64,000 nucleotides of DNA from Sepiola atlantica (lineage: Eukaryota; Mollusca; Cephalopoda; Sepiida; Sepiolidae): contig OY744525.1 of the NCBI GenBank assembly GCA_963556195.1, positions 63,198,133 through 63,262,132 of the forward strand. The letters are read 5' to 3'. This document shows positions 47,191 to 58,204 of the stretch, piece by piece (position 1 is the stretch's first letter; the number at the start of each line of letters is the position of its first letter). The translations under genes were made by a program, and so were the position numbers. Below the pieces are notes generated by a model, which saw only the letters and a list, made by a program, of their open reading frames with translations, made no database searches and was not told the origin of the DNA.

Positions 47191-47196
47191 ACACGC

Positions 47197-47197
<1 letters not shown>

Positions 47198-47272
<75 letters not shown>

Positions 47273-47345
47273 CTAAGGTTAAGATCGTATTCTAACTCTG
47301 CCTGATGAGATCTCAGTTTATAATAGCTGTTGATCGATAACATCG
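47198..47345 (+). repeat. (TA)n with adjacent CTGATGA-stem motif
   Basis: (TA)~35 at 47198-47269. Downstream, CTGATGA (47302-47308) is followed by GATC...GATC and GATAACATCGAC, a hammerhead-like order in which GAAA reads GATA. A second (TA)n lies at 47396-47452. Confidence 0.5.
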
Positions 47346-47392
47346 ACATGCCAGTGTCGCAGATTTTTTACATGTCTGTGTAAATAAAAATA

Positions 47393-47395
<3 letters not shown>

Positions 47396-47453
<58 letters not shown>
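47396..47453. repeat. (TA)n microsatellite
   Basis: About 28 TA units. Confidence 0.9.
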
Positions 47454-47455
<2 letters not shown>

Positions 47456-48049
47456 AAGTAAAGTCAATTTTCCCCCTCCGCTTTCAGACATAATAGCAAA
47501 ATAACCAAACCCTTCCTATGCTAAACTGTTTCTCACTCCAATTAGCTCAAGCGTTTTTCCAGAAATTCTGCATTCATTTCTTCTTTTTTCTATTTTTTAA
47601 TATTTCCTCCGGCGTCCGGTACTCTCCCAAATAAACCTTCCAACGAGAAAATAGCTTCCGCTTTTACTCACTACTATTTATATACTCTAAACGGGTCGTT
47701 TCTTAATGTAAGGGAATTTCAGTTAAATTACCTAAAGATTTCAGATTAAGGGACTATCATTCCGCCATTCTGAAAACCTAATGCTTATACGTTCTGGGAG
47801 AACGGATTATGTTTTACCGAACAGATCACTCCAGGCAATCATAAATAACATCTTCCTTCACACGTAAGTACATTTTTGACGTTCTAAAAATATCACATTT
47901 TTCCTCTGATAAATTTACTTTTCTTAAGGTCTAATTATAACTACTATTAAACGAATATAATCACTTTCTCTCCCGAACAATGCAAATTCATTGTTACACG
48001 CAAGGTCAGTTTTACGTGTGTGGTAATTCCGGCTCTTCAAACATGATTA

Positions 48050-49010
48050 GCATTGCCTCAGATTTTCTTCATGGTAGGTGGAATAAAATTAATTTAATCT
48101 GTAAACTTATGCATTGAATACGTTATTAAAACAATGCTTTCAATATAAACTATTTCACATGTACTTTCAAACACGCAACAAACATTTACCCACACAAGAT
48201 AAATATTGCCTCAGTCTACAAGGATTTCGACTTAGACGAAATAAAAGTAATTTCTTCGATAAACTTCAGTATTAGATACGTTATTAAAGCAATATTTTCA
48301 ATACAAACTATTTAAAATGTATTTTCGAACAAACACGAAAACATTGATGATACACAAAAAACATTGATGATAAACAAAAAACACTGATGATAAACAAAAA
48401 AGATTGATGACAAAATACACACTTTAAATACTATTTTCAATATTTGTGGAAAAAACCGCACTCCAAACAAAAAAAACATTGCCTCATTCTAGAAGGATGT
48501 CTTCTTACGCGCAATAAAAAAAACAAATTTGTTGATCTTATTCTGTATTGAATGCGTTATTTATCTTTGTAATTTTTCTTTTTAGAGGTTTTCTTCTTTT
48601 TTTAATGAAATAATGCGTTGAAAACGATTCAGGTGTTCCCGTATATTGGGAGAGCGGCATGTTTGAAATATAAATGAAAATATGTAAATAAATACAAACG
48701 GAGGGAGTGAGTATTGCCTTAGTCTACAAGGTGGTCTTCATCGACGGAATATAATTAATTCAATCAGCATATCGAGATGTTTTCTTTTCTTGATTTTGAA
48801 GTTCAATGAATAACATCGTCACAAGTTTGTAGGTAAAAGTATACGACGAAGCGAAATGACGTTTGTTTTTCAGAATTGTGTTATTTACAAATATACAACC
48901 ATTTCCCCCCTAAGTGGAAAAACACATCTCCCAAAAACAGGCACTGGAGTGTTACCCCCCCCCCCCCCAATGCCTCAGTCTAGAAGGATTCGTGCGACAA
49001 AACATGTCGA
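48050..49010 (+). repeat. Five diverged modules starting ATTGCCTCAGTCTACAAGG
   Basis: The start motif occurs at about 48053, 48205, 48478, 48713 and 48969. The first modules also share GAATACGTTATTAAAACAAT, ...TTTCAATAxAAACTATTT. The 48330-48412 interval contains four copies of a ~20-bp AAAAACATTGATGATAAACA unit, and a (C)14 run lies at 48955-48968. An old tandem array of unequal module length (150-270 bp). Confidence 0.65.
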
Positions 49011-49102
49011 ATTCCTATTTCAGTCACCTAATTTACTTATAGTGAAATGGGTTCTTTTCTGATTTTTTTTTTCACAATTTCTACTCTAATTCTATTTATC
49101 TT

Positions 49103-49404
49103 CCTCCCACAAAGTAAGATGTGACACAAGGTCGGGAAAGTGGGATTTGATAAACCAGCCCTCGAGAATTTGAGAGCTCTGGTCATTTAAAAATTGCCTG
49201 GGCAGCCCCGTCGGCATTCCCCGGTAGGGGCGCCTCAGGCGATTAGCAATAAACTAACACCTTCTCAAAGGGTGAGAAGGCAAAACCTGGGAGGGTGCAC
49301 CTCCTAGAACTGCACAGGACGGACAACTGATAGACCGGTGTAAATCCAGACATGAAGGCCCAGACAATACTGGTCTATTGGGTGGGGTAAAAACCCTGGC
49401 TGAA
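49103..49404 (-). repeat. SINE copy sharing the U2-array body with another head
   Basis: Minus strand: GTCCGTCCTGTGCAGTTCTA-GGAGG, CCTCCCAGGTTTTGCC, GCGCCCCTACCGGGGAATGC-CGACGGGGCTGCC, TTGTGTCACATCTTACTT, co-linear with units at 2.3-3.3 kb. Upstream of this, instead of the U2-like head, there is CCCACCCAATAGACCAGTAT-TGTCTGGGCC, with no U2 similarity. So one body occurs with at least two heads. Confidence 0.75.
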
Positions 49405-49409
49405 CAATT

Positions 49410-50640
49410 TCTACTCTAATATTTATTTTATTTTCAATTAAATCATTATTATTTTGATTTCCCCCCCGGTCAACTCCGGGACACGGGTTCTGCTATCTAA
49501 AATAAACTTGTGTTGCGAAAACACAAAAATTTTGTTTTTGCGAAAATCCGACAGTAACAACCGGTGACTACGAACATCTTTTGCCGATGTACAACAAAAA
49601 AAAAAATAAATAAATTTACAAAATGTTATCTTCTATCCATCTGTATAGGTTTTCTGCTTCAGAACTTTAAAAAAATGTATTTGTTTTATCAGATTTTGTA
49701 TCGCTATCTACAAGTCGGTCACGTGATGGTGACACTTTTTATCAGAACAGATGGCCGCCATTTAACAGAACAGATGGCCGCCATTGTTCGCCTCTATCCG
49801 CGACTGTGAGTTTCAATGAGAATCAAGGATTTGTCTTGCGTGGCTCAAATTAACCAATCAACCTCAAACTTTAATTGGCAACCTAGTTTTAATTCTCTTA
49901 AAGTGCTCTATGTTAAGGGGGCTATAAACAATATTATGATAAGTATTTTTAAAATTCTTATACACATACAAATGTGTTTCATCTTTTTTCTGGAATCATC
50001 AGTGTGGAGGGTAACTGTTATGTTATATATATATATTTCTCCCAAAATTTATTTACTCTCCTCTCTCCTTCACCTTTATCAATTTTGTTTACTCCTTCTC
50101 TCTTTCTGAAAATCTTTACCCCCCTCTCTCTCACTTTCTCTCTTTCTTTCTTTCTCTCTCTCTCTCCCTCTCTCTCTCTCTCGTGCGATTTTCTGCCAAT
50201 ATTTATTTACTCTCTCTCCTCGGTAATTCTTACCCTTTGCCACTTTTTCAATGTCACATTTCTCACTGTTCACCTCCTGCTTTTCATTTCTTCAAAATCC
50301 TTTGTCCTATTTTCAACAATGACAAAAGTGCCGACAAAGAATTTTATTGCGAAAAATAACAAACCAGAAGAAAGAAAGAAAGAAAAAAAGACAAGACATG
50401 AAATATGAATTACACTTTTATATACAATTTCAAATGGCTACTTTTATTTTTTTGAAAATGTGAGGAAACGTATGATGACAATTTACAAAACGTTGGGAAA
50501 CAAGACGGACACCAACTGCAACATTCTTCGAGCATTCAATGAACGAAACAAAATATGAGGAAGAAAAAAATGGTGTCTCCGTATTGTGGTGAGCTTTTGT
50601 GTCAGCAAAGACATTTCAGTCTTCTTTTAGAAAAGAAGAG
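49410..50640. other. Mixed AT-rich and pyrimidine-rich DNA
   Basis: 49744-49787 holds two copies of AACAGATGGCCGCCATT. (TC)-rich runs at 50120-50180 account for Ser/Leu-rich frames. No gene. Confidence 0.4.
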
Positions 50641-50646
50641 TGAATT

Positions 50647-50650
<4 letters not shown>

Positions 50651-50695
<45 letters not shown>

Positions 50696-51026
50696 CGCAT
50701 ATATATGTATACACACATCTCTCTATATATATACATATATAAATACATATACATATATAAATACATATACATATATATGTATACACACATCTATAAATAT
50801 ATAAATACATATACATATATATGTATACACACATCTATATATACATATATATACATATATATGTATACACACATCTATATATACATATATATACATATAC
50901 ATGTATAAATACATATACATATATATGTATACACACATCTATATATATACATATATATGTATACACACATCTCTATATATATATATACATATACATATAT
51001 ATGTATACACACATCTCTCTCTATAT

Positions 51027-51062
<36 letters not shown>

Positions 51063-51119
51063 AATATATATGCACACATACATATATAAATATAAATATA
51101 TATGCACACATACATATAA

Positions 51120-51186
<67 letters not shown>

Positions 51187-51202
51187 TACACACATATATA
51201 TT
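50651..51202. repeat. Microsatellite complex of TA, TATG and CACA words
   Basis: Starts and ends with pure (TA)n (50651-50690; 51125-51178). The middle repeats a ~50-bp unit containing ATATATGTATACACACATCT at 50702, 50776, 50818, 50860, 50922, 50956 and 50999. Overlapping Tyr/Ile/Cys/Val-only frames are artefacts. Confidence 0.9.
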
Positions 51203-51204
51203 TG

Positions 51205-51990
51205 TGTTTCAACTGATCGTCGATCAGACGAGTGGAGTGATAGGACCTGCAATGCGCGACTTCTTCGGCAGCCTGGGTCTGTTAATGACGCACCATACCA
51301 TAGACCATCAGGAATTGACGTGGCTTTTCAAGCGCCTCTCCATCGCCACTATTCGTGGAAACGCCTTGAGCCTGCACTCGGCCTGCCAAGCCCACAAGAT
51401 ATCCAATGAAACTTCCTGATGCTTGCATGTTGGTTTCGAAAAGGGACATTTTATTAATTAATTATTATTTTGCTCCCCTATTTTTAACTATTATTTAATT
51501 ATTTGTTGTTATATTCCTGAAATATTATTGATGTTGGACGTTTTAATAAAAAAAATACAGATCAGAGTTTTATTACATGTTGATTTAATGTCGATTTCAG
51601 AGCAAATTAAATCTTACACATTTTTCTGAATAAATCCAAGTTGGCACACAAACATCCCTGTCTTCAACATCAATTGCCAGATGAAAACCATTTAATATCA
51701 ATGAAAAAAAAAAAAAACACTTCCAGGTAAGTATCAGAAAACGTTAATGGCGATATGGAGATGATATAGATCAAAACTTTATTCTAAAATAAAAATCAAA
51801 ACTCAAATCTATAGTGATAACTTGCATTTGTCAAAGTATGTTTTAAATTTTTCTCCAGAAACATGTGTAAGATTTCTGTTGCTCCAAAATTGACTGTAAA
51901 TCACAGTATGATATAACTCTGATCTGTAATTTTATTTATGTATATATATGTATATGTGTGTATGCGTGTGTTATTTAATGAAGTGTTTTC
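51205..51990. other. Unassigned DNA
   Basis: A 71-codon plus frame at 51204-51419 lies in GC-richer DNA but has no motif I recognise. It might be a repeat fragment. Confidence 0.35.
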
Positions 51991-51994
51991 AAAG

Positions 51995-53610
51995 TAGATA
52001 TACTGTATTTAAAAAAAAAATTATAGAAATCGCTTCATGCAAAGCATAAAGCCATTTGATATACGGAGCTAACAAGAGCCAAAGATGATTATTGCAAAAA
52101 CAGGAGATGTCTATTGATCTTAGTTTTGAAAAGACCAAGGCGATAGGTAGGAGGAAAACAGTCAGCAGGAAGAGAGTTCTACAAGCCTGCAATTCTTGGA
52201 AAGAAGCTACTGGAATAGGAAGCTGTATTACAATGATGTATCAAAACATCGAATTTGATGGAGACTACTAGACGAATGAGTCAAACGAGTTGGAACATAA
52301 AAAAGCAGTGAATAGATCAGACAATTCTGGAGAACACATACCATAATATGATGATGGACTCTCCCTGTCGATTTCGACGTATGAGTGCCCCGCGTGGGGC
52401 GGCCCGTGCGTGAATTTGTAATTGCAAGGGTTGCGCAATCCCAACAACCGCTCTCCTGCTTGATTCCAATGGCAAGTAGTAGTAGTACAAGACGACTGGA
52501 AACAATGCCGAGATAAGCAGAGAGCACATACAGCACCTGGTATTCCTAAATGGTCACCCATTTAGTACTGGCCAGGCTCGACGCCGCTTAACTTCGGTGA
52601 TCTAACGGGAACCGGTGTGTCAACGTGATTGTGCCGTATAATAGCATTCATAGAAAAGACTATCAACATCATATCTTTGAGAGAGATGGTGCAGAGAAGA
52701 AGAAATGGTGGGCCAATCGAATTACAGATACGTTTCTGCACCTTATTAAAAAGTTTCAAATGGGACAAAGGTTCACCAGCCCAAATATGAAAACAGTACT
52801 TCATACATGGTTTGATAGTATATTTGTAGAGATAAAGAATAGCTTCAGGTGTGAAAAAGTGTTTGGAGCGATAGAGAGAACCGACTTTATGAGAAGCAGA
52901 AAGAGCAATTGATCTAATGTATGAACTCCAAGAAAGATTTGATGAGAAAGAAAGACCAAGATGTTTCAGAGTCATCCATGAGAGTCTCAGGAAGAAATGG
53001 GACACACCTACGATTGAAAGATACGAGCTGAGTCTTAACGGGATTAAACGAAACAAATCATTCCGTACCCAAATTTACAACGAACCAGGTTAACTACTAG
53101 ATCAGCTCCATATTTCAACTGATTTGAGGAGAGATGGGCAAGAAGCAACACCAAAATAGAGAGGGGTATCATCAGCATAAATGTTAATTTTCTGAATAAT
53201 ATTCTCTGGAAGACAATTGATGTAGAGAAAAAACAGTGTTGGGCCTAGAATAGAGCCCTTAGGAACATCAGCATTAATAGGAAAAGAGAACGAGAAGACA
53301 CCATCCAAAGTTACTCGCAAGCTCTGATCAAAAAGAAAACACCTAATAATGTCAGGAACTTTACTACTAATTCTGTAACCCTTAAGTTTGTGCAGAAGAC
53401 CAAAATGCCACACTCTGTCGAACACCTTTGAAATGTCAAGCGCAATGACCCTACCCTCTCCTGAATTATCTATAAGGCGACAGATCTACTCAGTTAGAAC
53501 GGTTAAAAGATCAGCAGTTGAATGAAAACCACGAAAGTCATAGTGAACATCACTAAAGAGGCCCAAACTTTCAAGAAAATGAACAAATTTGCCATTGATC
53601 AACCTTTGAA
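51995..53610 (-). mobile_element. Jockey/CR1-like LINE family B (long copy, interrupted)
   Basis: Minus-strand order: DFRGFHSTADLLTVL and VIALDISKVFDRVWHFGLL (RT motif A, 53540-53390), NADVPKGSILGPTLFFLYIN (motif B), INIYADDTPLY (motif C, about 53170), HLGLSFSSNLSWSSYI, YLYKYTIKPCMKYCFHIW, KVQKRICNSIG (53000-52700), then a SINE insertion, then the tail with GMCSPELSDLF and the shared 3' end to ~52010. One of the most complete LINEs here but 5'-truncated, with in-frame stops and the insertion; not active. Confidence 0.85.
52338..52642 (-). repeat. 5S rRNA-headed SINE inserted in the LINE
   Basis: Minus strand from ~52642: ACGGCACAATCACGTTGACA, CACCGGTTCCCGTTAGATCACCGAAGTTAAGC, GAGCCTGGCCAGTACT, ATGGGTGACC, AATACCAGGTGCTGT, in the order and spacing of 5S rRNA including the internal promoter region. 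After the 5S part come ~190 bp of unrelated body (GATTGCGCAACCCTTGC, GGGCCGCCCCACGCGGGGC) and a CATCATCAT end. The LINE reads on both sides as at 26.85 kb (TACTATTATGGCATGTG), with ATTAT duplicated at the junctions. SINE3-type (5S-headed) SINEs are known in fish and other animals; transcription would be by RNA polymerase III. Confidence 0.85.
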
Positions 53611-53639
53611 AAATTTAACAAGTTCCGTTTGTCATGTAC

Positions 53640-54190
53640 ATGTAAATTTATATTTAAAATTGTATACACGTTAAGTAAGGTGTTCGATAAAAATTTGACA
53701 TATTGGAAAAGAAAGGAAAAAAAAAAGTCATATCTTGGCAACTATATTTGATGTATTCTCAAAATTCAAAGTGAATCGCTTAGAGGATTTTTACCGAACA
53801 CAGCTCATTCAAAGAAGCCGCCCTGAGCCATCATGGTCTCCAGGCGGACCTGAACATGGAGCCTGGCTTTCACGGTGTACATTATGAGACGTCTGAATAT
53901 CAGTTTAATCTTGGCAATCAGCTCGTCTTTGGTGTTGCAGGTGGTATGATTGTTGTCTGTTTCTATTGCGCTCCACACATAATAGTTCATGGAGTTGCAC
54001 TCAGATTAGTTGGGGAGGAGGATGTTGAGACTCGTAATGTCGTCGATATTCTCACTCAGACAACCACTTTTGGATTTTCCCGGAGGTGTGACATGGAGCT
54101 GAATCCTATTGTTACACCAAAACATTGTTTAAGATCATTTGTAATGACCGTTGTACAATGTTGAAAATATCCAATATTTCATAAAATTGG
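53640..54190 (-). pseudogene. Mariner-type transposase C-terminal relic
   Basis: Minus-strand frames: DSAPCHTSGKIQKWLSE (about 54115-54065; contains the second catalytic D of the QDSAPxH motif), a frameshifted SPN/PNL region, then NYYVWSAIETDNNHTTCNTK, DELIAKIKLIF and the end at QGGFFE-stop (53805). QDSAPCH and YYVWSxVE are Tc1/mariner-branch motifs. The TIR-like 3' end TAAGTAAGGTGTTCGATAAAAATT lies about 53675-53700. N-terminal half absent. Different family from the 17.97-kb element. Confidence 0.8.
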
Positions 54191-54194
54191 CATA

Positions 54195-55030
54195 TTCGAT
54201 CAATTTTTATTAAAAAAATTACATTTTTATCGGCTTGATTCTGCTGCTGGCATTGGTTGTCCCAGTTCTTTTTAGAATTAATTACTTACAGGAGGGACCA
54301 CATGAAGGTTGTCAACATTCATGGTTAAAATAGTGCTATGAAACAGACATGAATCGAACTTGTCATGCCCAGGTTGTCATTTAACGCTAATATCCACTTC
54401 AGCACGGCCACTTTTCCCAAAATCAGATGCCTAACAGAATAAAGGATTAACAGACAGTGACAAAATCATAAGTCCATTCCAATTCTCATCGATGACCAAA
54501 AAGCGCAAAACTTGCGTGACTACATTTTCATATTCTTATGTTTATATGTCTTTATATAAAAAAAGAATAATGGTGAAAAGGAAATACTGGAATTTAGTAG
54601 AAAAACAGCAAGTGAACAAAAAGAGAAAAGTTAAAGAAAGAAAAAAAGAAGAGAAAAAAAAAGAATTTGAAAAATAAAAAAAGAGAAAACAAGCAAACAA
54701 AGAAAACGTGAGGGAAAAAACGAGAATTTTTTTAAATTCAAAAAAGAAATTGATTTTCTAAGAATGAAATCATAATTGTTTTTTTCTTTTCACAGATTTA
54801 TCCTAATTTTATTGCAATAAAAAGGATTGAGTTTGATAATAAAATTCCTGGTTCCAATCAAACAACAATTCATTCAAGTTGAAAGTCTGCAAGTGAATAA
54901 TAAAATAAGAGAGACTGAATCGGTTCTTCCAATTCTGCCATTTTTGCCATTCAATCAAAATACAATATGCAGCACTCCGCTAAGAATCGAATTTCTTTTT
55001 CAATCAATCATTAAATAGGAATGAAAATTT
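54195..55030. other. AT/purine-rich DNA, no gene recognised
   Basis: Lys/Glu-rich frame at 54492-54677 arises from AAAGAAAAAAG tracts. Confidence 0.4.
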
Positions 55031-55034
55031 GTAA

Positions 55035-55508
55035 GATGCGTCCACTCAATCTGCGCGATTTGTGATGAAAATCGTATGTCAAATTTATCTGTGACAGACT
55101 GACGAAATTTCTATTTAATATTTAAACGAGACAGATAACAAAAACTGCTATTTTAAATGTGTGACAGACCAACAAAAATGTTTGATTTTTTAAATGTAAG
55201 TATGACAGTCTAGCGAAAACGGTTCTTGAAACTTAAGGATGACAGTCTGACGAAAATGATTTCCAAACAGAAATGTGACAGACCAACGAAAATGATTTTT
55301 TAAACTTAAGCATAACAGATCAATGAAAATGCGTTTTCAAAGTAAAATGTGACAGACCACAGAAAACGCTATTTCAAACTTAAGCATGAAAGACTAAATA
55401 AAATGCTTATAGCAGACCAACGCAGCCTGACTGACCAAACAAAATACTATTTTTTAAGATGCGTCCATCCAATCTGCACGATTAGCGATAAAAATGCTAT
55501 TTCAAATT
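55035..55508 (+). repeat. Minisatellite block 3, diverged left part
   Basis: Boundary motif AAGATGCGTCCACTCAATCTGCGCG at 55035 and again at 55457 (AAGATGCGTCCATCCAATCT). Between them ~10 diverged 33-42-bp units of the family seen at 9.9 and 21.5 kb. Confidence 0.8.
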
Positions 55509-56507
55509 GAAGCATGGTAAATCGACGAAAATACTATTTCAAATTGAAGCATGGTAAATCGACGAAAATTCTATTTCAAATTGAAGCATAGTAAATCGAC
55601 GAAAATGCTATTTCAAATTGAAGCATGGTAAATCGACGAAAATGTTCTTTCAAATTGAAGCATAGTAAATCGACGAAAATGCTATTTCAAATTGAAGCAT
55701 GGTAAATCGACGAAAATTCTATTTCAAATTGAAGCATGGTAAATCGACGAAAATGCTATTTCAAATTGAAGCATGGTAAATCGACGAAAATGCTATTTCA
55801 AATTGAAGCATGGTAAATCGACGAAAATGCTATTTCAAATTGAAGCATAGTAAATCGACGAAAATGGTATTTCAAATTGAAGCATGGTAAATCGACGAAA
55901 ATGCTATTTCAAATTGAAGCATGGTAAATCGACGAAAATGTTATTTCAAATTGAAGCATGGTAAATCGACGAAAATGCTATTTCAAATTGAAGCATGGTA
56001 AATCGACGAAAATGCTATTTCAAATTGAAGCATGGTAAATCGACGAAAATGTTATTTCAAATTGAAGCATAGTAAATCGACGAAAATGCTATTTCAAATT
56101 GAAGCATGGTAAATCGACGAAAATGTTATTTCAAATTGAAGCATGGAAAATCGACGAAAATGCTATTTCAAATTGAAGCATGGTAAATCGACGAAAATGT
56201 TATTTCAAATTGAAGCATGGTAAATCGACGAAAATGTTATTTCAAATTGAAGCATGGTGAATCGACGAAAATGCTATTTCAAACTGAAGCATGGTAAATC
56301 GACGAAAATGTTATTTCAAGTTGAAGCATGGTAAATCGACGAAAATGTTATTTCAAATTGAAGCATGGTAAATCGACGAAAATGCTATTTCAAATTGAAG
56401 CATGGTAAATCGACGAAAATGCTATTTCAAATTGAAGCATGGTAAATCGACGAAAATGCTATTTCAAACTGAAGCATGGTAAATCGACGAAAATGCTATT
56501 TCAAACT
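55509..56507 (+). repeat. Homogeneous 37-bp satellite, 27 units
   Basis: Unit: GAAGCATGGTAAATCGACGA + AAATGCTATTTCAAATT. Exactly 27 units fit 999 bp without a single indel (first starts 55509, last 56471). Variation is confined to a few sites: GG/AG at unit position 8-9, and GCT/GTT/TCT/ACT/GGT near position 24-27. The uniform length and low variation contrast with the diverged units on both sides, indicating recent amplification. Confidence 0.97.
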
Positions 56508-56815
56508 TAAGTGTAACGGATAGCTCAAAATTATATTTTAAACTTAAGCGAGACATACCTAAAAATTATATTTAATGTGGGACGGACCAATGGATAATGT
56601 CGTTTTTTTTAATATTAGCCTGACAGTCCAACGAAAATTTTTTTCAAACTAAGCATGGCTGACCAAACAAAATACTTTTTTCAAACTGCAGCATGACAAT
56701 CTAAAAATAATTCTATTTAAAACTTAAGGATGACAGTCAAACGAAAATACTATTTCAAACTTAAGTGTGACAGACCGATGATAATGTTATTTCTAAAATA
56801 AACATGGAAGACGGA
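56508..56815 (+). repeat. Minisatellite block 3, diverged right part
   Basis: Irregular units with CTTAAGTGTGACAGACCGAT-type cores like those at 55.1-55.4 kb. Confidence 0.75.
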
Positions 56816-57260
56816 GAAATATTTAGTGTTTATTGACAGACATACACAGGTGAAATATGTCAGTTCAAAATAAATTAACAGGAAAACTCTTTGATATACT
56901 TATCAGGCAAAAGTAGATATCTACACAAAAAAATGAAGGAAAATTATCGAGGAGAATTTTAATAAAAAATAAAATTCAGTTCTTTCGTATATTTCTGATT
57001 CTACCTTGGTCCGAACATACAGACTGGCTTATCTCCCATTTTCTACCTTTTACGTAACTCTTCTAAATTAAAGATGTAAAATATGTTCGATAAGCCATAA
57101 AACCATAAAATATACGAAAAAACTGATTTTTATTTTGAATTAAAATTCTATTCGATAATTTGTCATCATATGTAAGTATATCAAAACGTTTTCCTGTTAA
57201 TTTATTTTTAACTGCCATATTTCACCTGCGTATTTCTGCCAATAAACACCAAATATTCTA
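56816..57260. repeat. Fold-back element inside the minisatellite
   Basis: Left arm from ATTTAGTGTTTATTGACAGA...AGGTGAAATATGTCAGTT, AAATTAACAGGAAAAC...GATATACTTA pairs with the right arm 57155-57258; inner parts AATTATCGAGGAGAATTTTA and its inverse near 57125-57155 pair as well. Arms ~160 bp. Minisatellite units resume at 57258 (ATTCTATTTCAAACATAACC). Confidence 0.75.
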
Positions 57261-57445
57261 TTTCAAACATAACCATGAAAGACAGACAAATAATCTATTT
57301 CAGATTAAGTATGTTAGACTGACTGATGGACAGAGCCTCTGATAGAGACGTTTTAGACATATCTAAATTAAGATGCGTCCGTTCAACGATGAAAATGTTA
57401 TTTAAAACTTAAGCCTGACAGACTGATCAACATACCAAGCAATGA
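57258..57445 (+). repeat. Minisatellite block 3, distal fragment
   Basis: Diverged units and a third boundary motif AAGATGCGTCCGTTCAACG at 57371. Resumption of the array beyond the fold-back element. Confidence 0.7.
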
Positions 57446-58190
57446 ACAAAGCTTCTCACAGAAATACAAGCAGGAATCTAAAACAAACAAAAAATCGCTA
57501 AAATAACAAATTTTTCAAATCTTGCAATTTCTGCCATTGAATCAAAAGACAATACGAACTCCTCCCGTAAAATTCAAATTTCTCTCTCAATCAATTATTA
57601 AAAGAGAAAAAAAAAAGCAAACGTGTCGATGATTTGAGAGACTGAAATTCGATTTTTATTTCAAAGAACCTGGTCATTAAACGATGCTGTATTGATTTGA
57701 GAACAAATAAACAACCGAATCCACTATTAATTACAGTAATTAATAGCATGAGGCGGCACATAAAATAACGCGCATGCTCAGAAGTAATGGCGGCACAAAG
57801 AAAGTTTCGGTACATTTGTACCATGTTGAAGGTGCTTATAAACATTGATTTAATATTGGCAGAGAACCGGGGAAAACAGGGCGGGAACAGAAGAAGGGGG
57901 ATTCCAAAATTTGTTTCTATTCTGTAGACATACGTATATTTAAAAAAAGGGTACGAAGGCATCTTTTCTGCCTCCGGGAAAAAGATTAAATAGTAGGGTA
58001 GACTGTACCTTGAAAACCTGATAGAGCAACTTCTATGGAAATGAGCCAATCCACCTCTTCTCCCTCTAAGGAAAAAAGGGAGATTGTACTATCAGACCTT
58101 GATACGGCAACCTCTTTGACAATGACTGAATCCATCTATTCTCTTTGAATAGATGGCCAATTAATGAAGATTCATGAGTCCCACAAAGTA
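57446..58190. other. Unassigned DNA
   Basis: A 152-codon minus frame (57591-58049) has no recognised motif, although it overlaps GC-richer DNA. No gene called. 58000-58150 has two similar CAATCCACCTCTTCTC / GAATCCATCTATTCTC segments. Confidence 0.35.
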
Positions 58191-58204
58191 TTATATATAT
58201 ATAT

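Noticed and set aside
52526..52642. Functional 5S rRNA gene
   Set aside because: It carries many substitutions, has no termination T-run after the 5S end, and continues into a SINE body inside a LINE.
55509..56507. CRISPR-like array (regular 37-bp unit)
   Set aside because: There are no variable spacers; repeats are contiguous, and the genome is eukaryotic.
57591..58049. 152-codon minus-strand frame
   Set aside because: No motif, no repeat partner; AT-rich intergenic setting. Cannot exclude an exon but nothing supports one.
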